Shown here: one piece after another, positions 7,838 through 14,305 of the stretch
Layout: each line of letters begins with the position of its first letter
Position numbering within the stretch: the stretch's first letter is position 1
Source: CAZADA01 sp964483775
Lineage (GTDB): Bacteria > Pseudomonadota > Alphaproteobacteria > Caulobacterales > Maricaulaceae
Direction of reading: 5' to 3'
Length of the DNA: 27,533 nucleotides
NCBI GenBank assembly: GCA_964483775.1
Contig: CAZADA010000027.1
Span: forward strand, 1-27,533
Translations under genes and position numbers: made by a program
Notes under the pieces: model-generated
What the model saw: only the letters and a program-made list of their open reading frames with translations
Databases searched by the model: none
Told to the model about the DNA's origin: nothing

Positions 7838-8491
7838 ATGGTTCCAATCGACCGCTCCCAACCGCGACGCCGTCGCAACCAGGGTCGCTCTCAGCGCGAA
7901 GCGCGGGCCTGGCAACGCATGCTTTCAGGTCGAAGGCTGGACCTGCTCGACCCATCACCGTTTGACATCGAAATTGACGATATCGCCCACGGCCTGGCTC
8001 GAGTGGCCCGCTGGAACGGTCAGACGCAAGGCGACCACGCCTTTTCCGTCGCTCAACATTCTGTGCTCGTGGTCGACATCGCTGAGGCGATTGACCCCGC
8101 GATAAGCCCGGCCGAACGGCTCTTGGCGCTCCTTCACGATGCCGCGGAATATGTGATCGGCGACATGATCAGCCCGTTTAAGGCTGCCCTGGGCGTTGAC
8201 TATTCGGTCTTTGAAGACCGGCTCGATCGCGCCGTGCGTCTGCGATTTGGACTGCCCGCCACGCTGGAGCCCACGCTCAAGGGCCTCATCAAACGGGCCG
8301 ACCGCATCTGCGCCCACTGCGAAGCCGTCCAAATCGCCGGATTCACCACCGATGAAGCCCAGCAATTCTTTGGTCCCGCACCGCCCGACCTTGCGGTCGC
8401 CATTAACCCGCTATCAGCACGCCAAGCCCAGACTGAGTTCTTGGACCGGTTCCATCAGATTACCGCCCAGTTCGAGGCCCCGCCGCCATGA
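7838..8491 (+). CDS. HD-domain phosphohydrolase (YfbR-like / COG1896 type)
   Basis: 217 residues from the ATG at 7838. A second ATG at 7919 (MLSGRRLDLLDPSPFDIEI) would give 190 residues; I kept the longer form because the residues just before it, RAWQR, look conserved in this family. The HD metal site is visible: His in DHAFSVAQHSVLV (about 70-81), the His-Asp pair in LLALLHDAAEYVIGDM (about 105-115), and a distal Asp in IKRADRICAHCEA. The R-W near the start of the domain (VARWNGQT) resembles YfbR 5'-deoxynucleotidases. The substrate is therefore probably a nucleotide, by inference. Its stop overlaps the next start in ATGA, so it is translationally coupled to the NAD regulator. Confidence 0.85.
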   Translation: MVPIDRSQPRRRRNQGRSQREARAWQRMLSGRRLDLLDPSPFDIEIDDIAHGLARVARWNGQTQGDHAFSVAQHSVLVVDIAEAIDPAISPAERLLALLHDAAEYVIGDMISPFKAALGVDYSVFEDRLDRAVRLRFGLPATLEPTLKGLIKRADRICAHCEAVQIAGFTTDEAQQFFGPAPPDLAVAINPLSARQAQTEFLDRFHQITAQFEAPPP

Positions 8492-9504
8492 CTGACAGCG
8501 CCATGTCCATCTCAGCCAGTGCGCGAGAACATGCCCAGGTCTCCATCGTCATTGGCTTGACGGCCGTCATTGTCACTGTGGACGCTGAAAAGGCGCTCAC
8601 CTTGGTCGTCCCAGAAGCAGGCTCAGCCCCCCCCAGCCTGCCGTCAGGGCCGTTTGATCCCGCAAGCGATCGCACCTTTGAACTGGCGTTGCGGACGTTT
8701 GTGAAAGATCAAACCGGCTTCCATCTTGGCTATGTCGAACAACTCTACACCTTTGGCGATCTGGGTCGCGTGGCGCCGAGCGCTCCCATGGCCAGCGCCG
8801 CGGCCGACACCCGGGTCGTGGCGGTTGGATATCTGGGTCTCACCGCCGACGCCCGTGAAACGCCGAGCGGACGGTGGGCCGACTGGTACGCGTTTTTTCC
8901 ATGGGAAGACCTGCGCGCTGGCCGAGACAACGCGCTCGACGCCGTGATCGCCCCCAAACTGCGCGCCTGGGCCGACTCGGCGAGCGGCGAGGGACGCCGC
9001 CGGGCCTGTTGGCAACGCGCCCGCACACTCTTTGGCCTCGACGGCGCTCACTGGAATGAAGAGCGTGTGCTCGACCGCTATGAATTGCTCTATGAAGCCG
9101 GCCTTGTCCAAGAGGCCGCCCTCGACACGCAAAGCCGAACTCCTGAGGTTTCAGACGGTGGCCCCCATGTTGGCCGCCATTTGCTGTCTGACCACAGGCG
9201 GATCCTCGCCACGGCGCTTCAACGCTTGCGTGGGAAAATCAAGTATCGTCCCGTCATATTTCAGTTGATGCCCGAGACCTTTACACTCTCCCATCTTCAA
9301 ACAACCGTTGAAGCCATCTTGGGCGTTAGCCTCCACAAGCAGAACTTCCGCAGGTCTTTGCTCGCCAGCAAACTCGTCGACGGCACCGGCGATATGCTGA
9401 CCGCCACCGGCGGCCGGCCGGCGGAGCTGTATCGGTTTCGCCCCAGCGCGGCGATTGGACGCCCCACGCTTGGCATCCCTGCGCCTCGGCTCAAAGACGT
9501 TTGA
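8488..9504 (+). CDS. nadQ: NadQ/NrtR-like Nudix-related transcriptional regulator of NAD synthesis
   Basis: 338 residues. The N-terminal half (about 15-160) has a Nudix-like fold: VSIVIGLTAVIVTV, then PSGPFDPASDRTFELALRTFVKDQTGF, then YVEQLYTFGDLGR. The Nudix box is degenerate: where hydrolases have R-E-x2-E-E it reads RTFVKDQTG, so catalysis is unlikely and ligand sensing is more likely. The C-terminal half (about 215-315) looks like a winged helix, with KIKYRPVIFQLMPETFTLSHLQ and KQNFRRSLL, as in NrtR. In alphaproteobacteria the COG4111 family (NadQ) is associated with nadABC. Here nadA starts 125 bases downstream behind a perfect inverted repeat. The gene overlaps the HD gene by 4 bases. 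Regulation of nadA is inferred from context. Confidence 0.8.
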   Translation: MTDSAMSISASAREHAQVSIVIGLTAVIVTVDAEKALTLVVPEAGSAPPSLPSGPFDPASDRTFELALRTFVKDQTGFHLGYVEQLYTFGDLGRVAPSAPMASAAADTRVVAVGYLGLTADARETPSGRWADWYAFFPWEDLRAGRDNALDAVIAPKLRAWADSASGEGRRRACWQRARTLFGLDGAHWNEERVLDRYELLYEAGLVQEAALDTQSRTPEVSDGGPHVGRHLLSDHRRILATALQRLRGKIKYRPVIFQLMPETFTLSHLQTTVEAILGVSLHKQNFRRSLLASKLVDGTGDMLTATGGRPAELYRFRPSAAIGRPTLGIPAPRLKDV

Positions 9505-9533
9505 CCCAAACGGACGTCGAGAGGCGTTCGACC

Positions 9534-9554
9534 TTTTGCTCATTGTTAGCAAAA
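9534..9554. promoter_or_regulatory. Candidate NadQ operator (perfect inverted repeat)
   Basis: TTTTGCT-N7-AGCAAAA is a perfect 7-base inverted repeat, located upstream of the nadA -35 region and after the regulator's stop. A matching half, GAGCAAAA (9611-9618), runs into the nadA ribosome site, preceded by CTCAAAA. The same heptamer arm was not noticed elsewhere in the window. Binding by the adjacent regulator is an inference. Confidence 0.6.
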
Positions 9555-9569
9555 ACTCGCTGACCGGGG

Positions 9570-9599
9570 TTGACGACGGCCGCGCCATCCGCATTTAAT
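9570..9599 (+). promoter_or_regulatory. Candidate sigma70-type promoter of nadA
   Basis: TTGACG (9570-9575) and TTTAAT (9594-9599) are separated by 18 bases, in the only AT-rich spot of the leader. The inverted repeat lies upstream and the GAGCAAAA half-site downstream, so a bound repressor could bracket the promoter. Confidence 0.45.
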
Positions 9600-9628
9600 A
9601 TACTCAAAACGAGCAAAAGGAGGGCGGC

Positions 9629-10723
9629 ATGCCATTGGATGATGTGATTGAGGACGGCGCCCTGGCGTTTACGCCTGAAGTCCAAGCAGCAACCGCTCAC
9701 ATCTATGATCGTGTGAAGAACGTCGTCCCGCCGGCCGAATGGCCCGTGCATGCGCCGTACGTTTTTGCCATCAACCGGCTCAAGGCCGAACGCAACGCCG
9801 TCGTTTTGGCGCACAATTATATGACGCCCGAGATCTTTCATACGGTCGGCGACTATGTTGGCGACAGCCTAGGATTGGCCCGTCAGGCCGCCGAAACCGA
9901 AGCGGACACCATCGTTCAGGCTGGCGTCCATTTCATGGCGGAGACGTCCAAGATTCTCAGCCCGCACAAGACAGTCTTGATCCCTGATCTTCGGGCCGGG
10001 TGTTCGCTCGCCGCATCCATTACGGGGCGCGACTTGCGGTTGATTAAAGAGCGCTTTCCCGAGCTTCCGGTGGTCACCTATGTGAACACGACCGCAGAGG
10101 TGAAGGCCGAAAGCGACATCACCTGCACCTCATCAAACGCCGTGCAAGTCGTCGAGCATATCGCCGCCGAATTCGGCGTCGACCGCGTGATTATGGCGCC
10201 GGATGAGTTTCTGGCGAAAAACGTGGCCGCCCAAACATCGATCAAGATCATCACATGGCATGGCCGATGCGAAGTGCATGAGCGGTTCACCAAAGAGGAC
10301 ATTCAAGAAATCCGCGCCGCCAACCCAGGCGTGAGCGTCCTCGCGCACCCCGAATGCCCGCCCGATGTCTTGGCCGAAGCCGACTACGCTGGCTCCACGG
10401 CCGCCATGGCCAACTGGGTCAAATCTGCGGGAGCAAGGCAGGTCGTGCTGGTGACAGAGTGCTCCATGTCGGACAATGTTGCAGTCGAGAACCCAACCGT
10501 GGAGTTCATTCGCCCATGCAATCTGTGTCCCCATATGAAGCGGATCACCCTGGAAGGCGTTTACAACGCGCTGCGCTTGGGTCGTCACGAAGTGACGGTC
10601 GAACCCAGCATAGCCGAACGGGCGCGCCATGCGATCGAGCGGATGCTCGCGCTGCCAAAACCGGCCTCACCCGCAGCGTTCGACACCAAGGCGGCGCCCG
10701 CCACACCCGTTCAGGTCGTCTAG
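9629..10723 (+). CDS. nadA: Quinolinate synthase NadA
   Basis: Condenses iminoaspartate (from NadB) with dihydroxyacetone phosphate to quinolinate, using a [4Fe-4S] cluster; cytosolic. 364 residues. Landmarks: AHNYMTPEIF (about 61-70), GDYVGDSLGLAR (74-85), cluster Cys 125 (AGCSLA), Cys 214 (WHGRCEVHERF), and the C-terminal pair CNLCPHMKRITLE (297-309), one of which is the third ligand. VNTTAEVKAESDITCTSSNA is also typical. AGGAGG lies 5 bases before the ATG. The gene ends in TAG at 10723, and the first member of the secreted-protein array runs through this end in another frame. Confidence 0.96.
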   Translation: MPLDDVIEDGALAFTPEVQAATAHIYDRVKNVVPPAEWPVHAPYVFAINRLKAERNAVVLAHNYMTPEIFHTVGDYVGDSLGLARQAAETEADTIVQAGVHFMAETSKILSPHKTVLIPDLRAGCSLAASITGRDLRLIKERFPELPVVTYVNTTAEVKAESDITCTSSNAVQVVEHIAAEFGVDRVIMAPDEFLAKNVAAQTSIKIITWHGRCEVHERFTKEDIQEIRAANPGVSVLAHPECPPDVLAEADYAGSTAAMANWVKSAGARQVVLVTECSMSDNVAVENPTVEFIRPCNLCPHMKRITLEGVYNALRLGRHEVTVEPSIAERARHAIERMLALPKPASPAAFDTKAAPATPVQVV

Positions 10724-10728
10724 GCGCC

Positions 10729-11181
10729 ATCGCCGCAGCGCTGGTCGCCTCGTTGGCGGCAAGCATCTCGGTCGCCGCCCAAAGTGATGATGACGAAACG
10801 CCTGACTTTTCGAGCCTCAACCTCGACGGTCGTTGGGTCTACGCCACCGAATGGTATAATGTGAGCCGCTGCCAGCTGACCGGCAGCATGAAGATTGACT
10901 GGGTGGCCGAGCGGGAAGACTACGATTGCTTCCAGATCGCGCGGTTCCAGTGCGTTCACTCCGGCGTTGACTATACAGCCAAGCAAACCTGCACCATCAA
11001 CCATGATGGCGACACCGTCACCGTCGACAGCGAGATTGAATCGCTCATCCCCGATAGCCCCGGCTACATGCCCGATAACTTTGACCTGGAGATCGTTCAT
11101 CCCGGGCTCATGACCGGTTTGCTTCGATCGGCCAACATCGCCCCGGTGACGTTTCGCCGCCAGATCGAGGAAATCTCATGA
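10729..11181 (+). CDS. Secreted paralog 1 of the nadA-nadB array; start codon uncertain
   Basis: Unrecognised family. A hydrophobic export segment, LGAIAAALVASLAASISVAAQ, directly follows the nadA stop, with probable cleavage after AAQ. The mature part has GRWVYATEW, SRCQLTG, YDCFQIARFQC, KQTC, an SEIES strand, GYMPDNFDLEI, LMTGLL, PVTFRRQ and terminal EEIS. It has all four array cysteines. No ATG, GTG or TTG occurs in frame between 10528 and the export segment. The nearest standard starts are ATG 10516 and GTG 10525, deep inside nadA, adding about 70 unrelated residues. CTG 10741 and ATC 10729 are the only candidates close by, and 10729 was chosen as giving a length like the paralogs. The stop overlaps the next start (ATGA). 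Confidence 0.6.
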   Translation: MAAALVASLAASISVAAQSDDDETPDFSSLNLDGRWVYATEWYNVSRCQLTGSMKIDWVAEREDYDCFQIARFQCVHSGVDYTAKQTCTINHDGDTVTVDSEIESLIPDSPGYMPDNFDLEIVHPGLMTGLLRSANIAPVTFRRQIEEIS

Positions 11182-11657
11182 GCGCTTCGCGCCTTCAGCG
11201 ACTCATCATGTGGGTTGGCGTCGCCGTGCTTGGCATGGCGAGCCCCGCATTGGCCGCAATCGTCGATGATGATGAAGCGGTGATGAAACGCGCCCTTCTT
11301 GGCGATTGGACCATGCACACCACCGAACAAGCGTTTGGCGGCGATACATGTCGCTTCACCGGCAACATGGTGATCGAACTGAACACTGATGACGAGTTGG
11401 TTGGTGTGTTCAATATTATCCATTATTGCGAAGACTATCCAGACTCCCACGCTAAGCAGTCCAGCATCATCACCATTGAGGGCGACACCATCACCTTTGA
11501 CAGTGAAGTGTTGAGTTTTGAAACTTGGGCGCCCCGTTACGCTCCAGACGACTTCATTATGCAGTTCTCCGATCCCAACACCTTGGTGGGCGAACTGCAC
11601 AGCAACGCCAGCTTTGTGCCCGCCGTCTTTGAACGAAAGATCGAAACCATCGCGTAA
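11178..11657 (+). CDS. Secreted paralog 2 of the nadA-nadB array
   Basis: 159 residues. Signal peptide about 1-27 (charged MSASRLQR, hydrophobic core, cleavage after ALA). The mature protein shows the array pattern: LGDWTMHTTEQ, DTCRFTGNMVIEL, HYCEDYPDSHAKQ, GDTITFDSEVLSFE, RYAPDDFIMQF, TLVGELHSN and C-terminal VFERKIETIA. It keeps cysteine positions 1 and 3 only; position 2 is Val/Phe and position 4 is Ser (KQSS). GAGGAA precedes the ATG, which overlaps the previous stop. A small beta-rich secreted fold is likely, but no function can be given. A 145-base gap follows before paralog 3. Confidence 0.78.
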   Translation: MSASRLQRLIMWVGVAVLGMASPALAAIVDDDEAVMKRALLGDWTMHTTEQAFGGDTCRFTGNMVIELNTDDELVGVFNIIHYCEDYPDSHAKQSSIITIEGDTITFDSEVLSFETWAPRYAPDDFIMQFSDPNTLVGELHSNASFVPAVFERKIETIA

Positions 11658-11692
11658 CCCGCACAAACCCAGCCAAGAGCAGACCGACGCGT

Positions 11693-11721
11693 TTGAATTG
11701 GATCGGCATGTCCGTTATGTT
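11693..11721 (+). promoter_or_regulatory. Weak candidate internal promoter before paralog 3
   Basis: TTGAAT (11693-11698), 17 bases, then TATGTT (11716-11721), inside the largest gap of the array. It would allow paralogs 3 onward and nadB-nadC to be expressed apart from nadA. Short consensus matches like this arise by chance, so confidence is low. Confidence 0.25.
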
Positions 11722-11802
11722 GCAACGAAAAACAGCGTCGTGGCCAGCCGATCTCGGCGTGCGCCATTGGGCCGAAATCGGCTGTTGAAAGAGGTTTTTG
11801 CC

Positions 11803-12261
11803 GTGCTGCATCAAAAGTTTGCAACCGCGCTGATCATCGCCGCGCTCTCCGCCGCCGCGCCGGCAGCCGCACAACACGATGCTGCGGATCAGCCCGCCAC
11901 CGACATCAGCGGCGAGTGGGTGTTTGAAACTGGATGGTACGATGTCGGCGGCGAAGCCCAACTGCGCGGCAACATGACACTGACGCCCCGCGAGGATGGC
12001 GGCCTTGAGTGTGAATTTTCCGCCGCCGAATACTACCGAGGACAGGACGAACCCACAGCCAGTGCGCGCCAAGTCTGTCGCCTCAACATCACCGACAACA
12101 TCCTCACCATCAAGAGCACCGTAGTCTGGTCCAGCACAAGCTGGGCGCCCGACGATTTCACGCTGACCATCATCAACGATCGCCTCATGCGCGGCCGCGC
12201 CGATTCGTGGATGGAGCTGGGGGACGTCATCTTCACACGCCAGGAGACACCAATCTCATGA
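11803..12261 (+). CDS. Secreted paralog 3 of the nadA-nadB array
   Basis: 152 residues from a GTG at 11803, chosen because AAAGAGG lies 7-9 bases upstream and the protein then begins with a proper signal peptide (LHQKFATALIIAALSAAAPAAAQ). The open frame extends upstream to 11518 but overlaps paralog 2 with unrelated sequence. Mature landmarks: SGEWVFETGWYD, QLRGNMTLTP, LECEFSAAEYY, ARQVCRLN, LTIKSTVV, WAPDDFTLTII, LMRGRADSW, VIFTRQETPIS. It has cysteine positions 2 and 4 only. It is the nearest relative of paralog 4, sharing EYY, DEP, GRA-x-SW and VIF-x-R. Its stop overlaps the next start in ATGA. Confidence 0.76.
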   Translation: MLHQKFATALIIAALSAAAPAAAQHDAADQPATDISGEWVFETGWYDVGGEAQLRGNMTLTPREDGGLECEFSAAEYYRGQDEPTASARQVCRLNITDNILTIKSTVVWSSTSWAPDDFTLTIINDRLMRGRADSWMELGDVIFTRQETPIS

Positions 12262-12719
12262 GACGCTTTTTTGTCGTTTGGCTCGGCCTCGTGACCGTGT
12301 TGGCTGCAGGCCCCGCCTTGGCCCAGGATGGGGAACCCGCACTGGATGTGACCGGGCGCTGGGTCTTCGAAACCGAGTTGTACCTCGACGGCACGCGTTT
12401 CATGCGCGGTGACGTTGTTCTCGACCGCTCGACGGAAGGGGAATGGGTGTGCCGCTTCACCACGTCAGAGTATTACAAGAATGATGACGAGCCCTTTGCA
12501 ACATCCGAGCAAGCGTGCGACTTAAACTTCCCAGGCGGCATGGTCATCATGCGCAGTACAGTTTTAGGAAGCACCTACCTCGGCTCACCGTCAAACAGTT
12601 ACTTACCGGACAATTTTGATTTACGCGTGATTGATATCAATACCATGAAGGGTCGGGCCCACTCTTGGTCGGACATGGGCCCAGTAATCTTCGAGCGCGT
12701 GATTACGACAATTTCATAA
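12258..12719 (+). CDS. Secreted paralog 4 of the nadA-nadB array
   Basis: 153 residues from the ATG at 12258, which overlaps the previous stop. Clear signal peptide MRRFFVVWLGLVTVLAAGPALAQ with an ALA-Q junction. Mature landmarks: TGRWVFETELY, RFMRGDVVLD, WVCRFTTSEYYKNDDEP, EQACDLN, a strand with MRSTVLGS, YLPDNFDLRVI, TMKGRAHSW, VIFERVITTIS. Cysteine positions 2 and 4 only, as in paralog 3. The last third of the gene is visibly more AT-rich than its neighbours. Function unknown. A 79-base gap follows before paralog 5. Confidence 0.78.
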   Translation: MRRFFVVWLGLVTVLAAGPALAQDGEPALDVTGRWVFETELYLDGTRFMRGDVVLDRSTEGEWVCRFTTSEYYKNDDEPFATSEQACDLNFPGGMVIMRSTVLGSTYLGSPSNSYLPDNFDLRVIDINTMKGRAHSWSDMGPVIFERVITTIS

Positions 12720-12798
12720 CGCCGCCATCGTAACGCATCACAACAATGATAAATCTAAGGCTGCACGCTCAGGCCAACACAACGGCGCCAGGAACACC

Positions 12799-13335
12799 AT
12801 GCAACAGCACGATCCGTCCAGTTCAGTCGCTCACCAACAACCGCGTACCGATACGACGCGGGGCATGGCGGCTCTGTTCGGAATCGCACTGGCGCTGATA
12901 ACCGCCACGGCCAGCTGGGCCGGCCCAGGCGACGAGGATTTCGACCCCGTGGGCCGCTGGTCGTTTCAAACCGAACGATTTGAGGAACGCTCCTGCGAAA
13001 TGAGCGGTGAGCTGAGCGTTGCCGAAACGCCGGTCGAGCATCTCTATCGCGGGGATTTGCTGACCTTCGAGGCATGTGCCGGCGCCGACATCGTCATCGC
13101 CGCCGAACAAACCAGCACGGTGCGTGTGATGAATGACGTGGTGCTGATCCAAACCCACCGGGTCGTTCGGGTTGAACCGCCAGTGCCCTATCGGCCTGAT
13201 CATTTTCATCTCAAGATCCAAGACAACGACACGCTGATCGGCGCCCTGGTGACGAACGTGCAGGCAACCGCTACGTTTGTGCGCATCCACGACGAAGACG
13301 ATGCAATGGCGCACGACCAAGGAGAAACCCCATGA
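12799..13335 (+). CDS. Secreted paralog 5 of the nadA-nadB array
   Basis: 178 residues, the longest member. AGGAA precedes the ATG at 12799; the alternative ATG at 12865 would start right at the hydrophobic core (MAALFGIALALITATASWAG). Mature landmarks: VGRWSFQTERFE, RSCEMSGELSV, FEACAGA, a strand with VVLIQTHRVV, YRPDHFHLKIQ, TLIGALVTN, ATFVRI. Cysteine positions 1 and 3 only; position 4 is Ser (EQTS). The C-terminus is atypical: instead of ending in Ile-Ser/Ala it continues with an acidic tail (HDEDDAMAHDQGETP). The stop overlaps the next start. Confidence 0.76.
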   Translation: MQQHDPSSSVAHQQPRTDTTRGMAALFGIALALITATASWAGPGDEDFDPVGRWSFQTERFEERSCEMSGELSVAETPVEHLYRGDLLTFEACAGADIVIAAEQTSTVRVMNDVVLIQTHRVVRVEPPVPYRPDHFHLKIQDNDTLIGALVTNVQATATFVRIHDEDDAMAHDQGETP

Positions 13336-13829
13336 GTGGCGACACCAAACCTCGCAGTGTTTCCACAACATGGTGCGCGCTCGCAGTCGGGTTGGCGTCC
13401 ACACTCGCGGCGCTGACGCCGGCCAAGGCGCAAGACAGCGCCATCGATCCCCAATCGCTCACCGGCGTTTGGCGGTTCCAGACCGAGGTCGAATACAATC
13501 TGGCCTGCGTCATGAGCGGCGAGATGGTGATCACCGCCGACGAAAATCAACCCGGCGTCTACACTTGCGAGTTTGAAGCATTTGAAGACTGCGAGCGTGG
13601 CCAAGTGTTTCGCGCGCAACAGGTCTGCACCGCCAGCTTGGATAGCGGAACGCTCGAAATTGCCAGCGAAGTCATTCAGGTCGAGCCGACCCCGCCAGAA
13701 GGGTCGACATATCTCCCTGACAATTTCAGCCTCAACGTGCGGTCGAGCCGGCTGATGGAGGGCGTGTTGTGGTTCGCCACCACCAGGACGCCAGCTCGCT
13801 TTGAGCGTCCCGGGCTGTCCATAAGCTAG
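13332..13829 (+). CDS. Secreted paralog 6 of the nadA-nadB array
   Basis: 165 residues. A strong ribosome site, AAGGAG, precedes the ATG, which overlaps the previous stop (ATGA). Signal peptide with a long n-region, core LAVGLASTLAALTP and cleavage after AKAQ or AKA. It is the fullest representative of the pattern: TGVWRFQTEVEYN, LACVMSGEMVI, YTCEFEAFEDC, AQQVCTAS, LEIASEVIQVE, YLPDNFSLNV, LMEGVLWF, ARFERPGLSIS, with all four cysteines. It would be the best query for homology or structure prediction. It ends in TAG. Confidence 0.8.
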   Translation: MSGDTKPRSVSTTWCALAVGLASTLAALTPAKAQDSAIDPQSLTGVWRFQTEVEYNLACVMSGEMVITADENQPGVYTCEFEAFEDCERGQVFRAQQVCTASLDSGTLEIASEVIQVEPTPPEGSTYLPDNFSLNVRSSRLMEGVLWFATTRTPARFERPGLSIS

Positions 13830-13839
13830 GTCGAACGGC

Positions 13840-14295
13840 ATGCAGAACGGTCTCGTTGCGATTGGTCTCGCTGCGCTCCTCACTGGCCCCTTGTCGGCAC
13901 AAGAACAAACAGGCCAACCGACCACAGACAGGCTCGGCGCGTGGACGCTGACCACCACAGAATTTGGCGGCTCGATCTGTCAGCTCGACGGCGTGTTGCG
14001 CCTTGCCCACGAGCCCACAAACGGCGTCGTCGCGTGCTCTTTGACCGTGACACAAAGCTGCAAACTGAACGACTTCCAACCCGTCACGGCGTTTCAGTCG
14101 CGCCAAGCCCGCCAGACTGGTGATCGGCTCGACGTCCAGAGCTTCGTTGAGCGCACCGATCCCGCGAGCCTCGGCTATCTGCCTGACAGCTTCTCACTCC
14201 AGATACGCAACGCCAATCTCATGACCGGCCGCCACCTCACACCCCACCACATGATCACGGCAAAGTTCACGCGCCTGACCCAAGACATCGCATAG
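13840..14295 (+). CDS. Secreted paralog 7 of the nadA-nadB array
   Basis: 151 residues. Short signal peptide MQNGLVAIGLAALLTGPLSAQ with no basic residue in the n-region. Mature landmarks: LGAWTLTTTEFGG, SICQLDGVLRL, VACSLTVTQSC, GDRLDVQSFVE, YLPDSFSLQI, LMTGRHLTPHH, AKFTRLTQDIA. It has cysteine positions 1, 2 and 3 but not 4, the only member with an odd number, so it may carry a free thiol or dimerise. It lies 10 bases after paralog 6 and 10 bases before the nadB ATG, without a strong ribosome site of its own. It ends in TAG. Confidence 0.78.
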   Translation: MQNGLVAIGLAALLTGPLSAQEQTGQPTTDRLGAWTLTTTEFGGSICQLDGVLRLAHEPTNGVVACSLTVTQSCKLNDFQPVTAFQSRQARQTGDRLDVQSFVERTDPASLGYLPDSFSLQIRNANLMTGRHLTPHHMITAKFTRLTQDIA

Positions 14296-14305
14296 GCGCC
14301 CATTG

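Noticed and set aside
10354..10728. Long N-terminal extension of paralog 1 inside nadA
   Set aside because: It is in a shifted frame of a strongly conserved enzyme, reads as low-complexity Arg/Ser/Gly sequence, and would place about 70 residues or more before a signal peptide. It is mentioned only as one option for the start.
10724..14295. Array proteins as members of the Inh/AprI metalloprotease-inhibitor or lipocalin families
   Set aside because: The G-x-W start and small secreted beta-rich look are similar, but the Y-x-P-D-x-F and M-x-G blocks and the cysteine layout do not match what I know of either family. It remains possible at the level of fold only.
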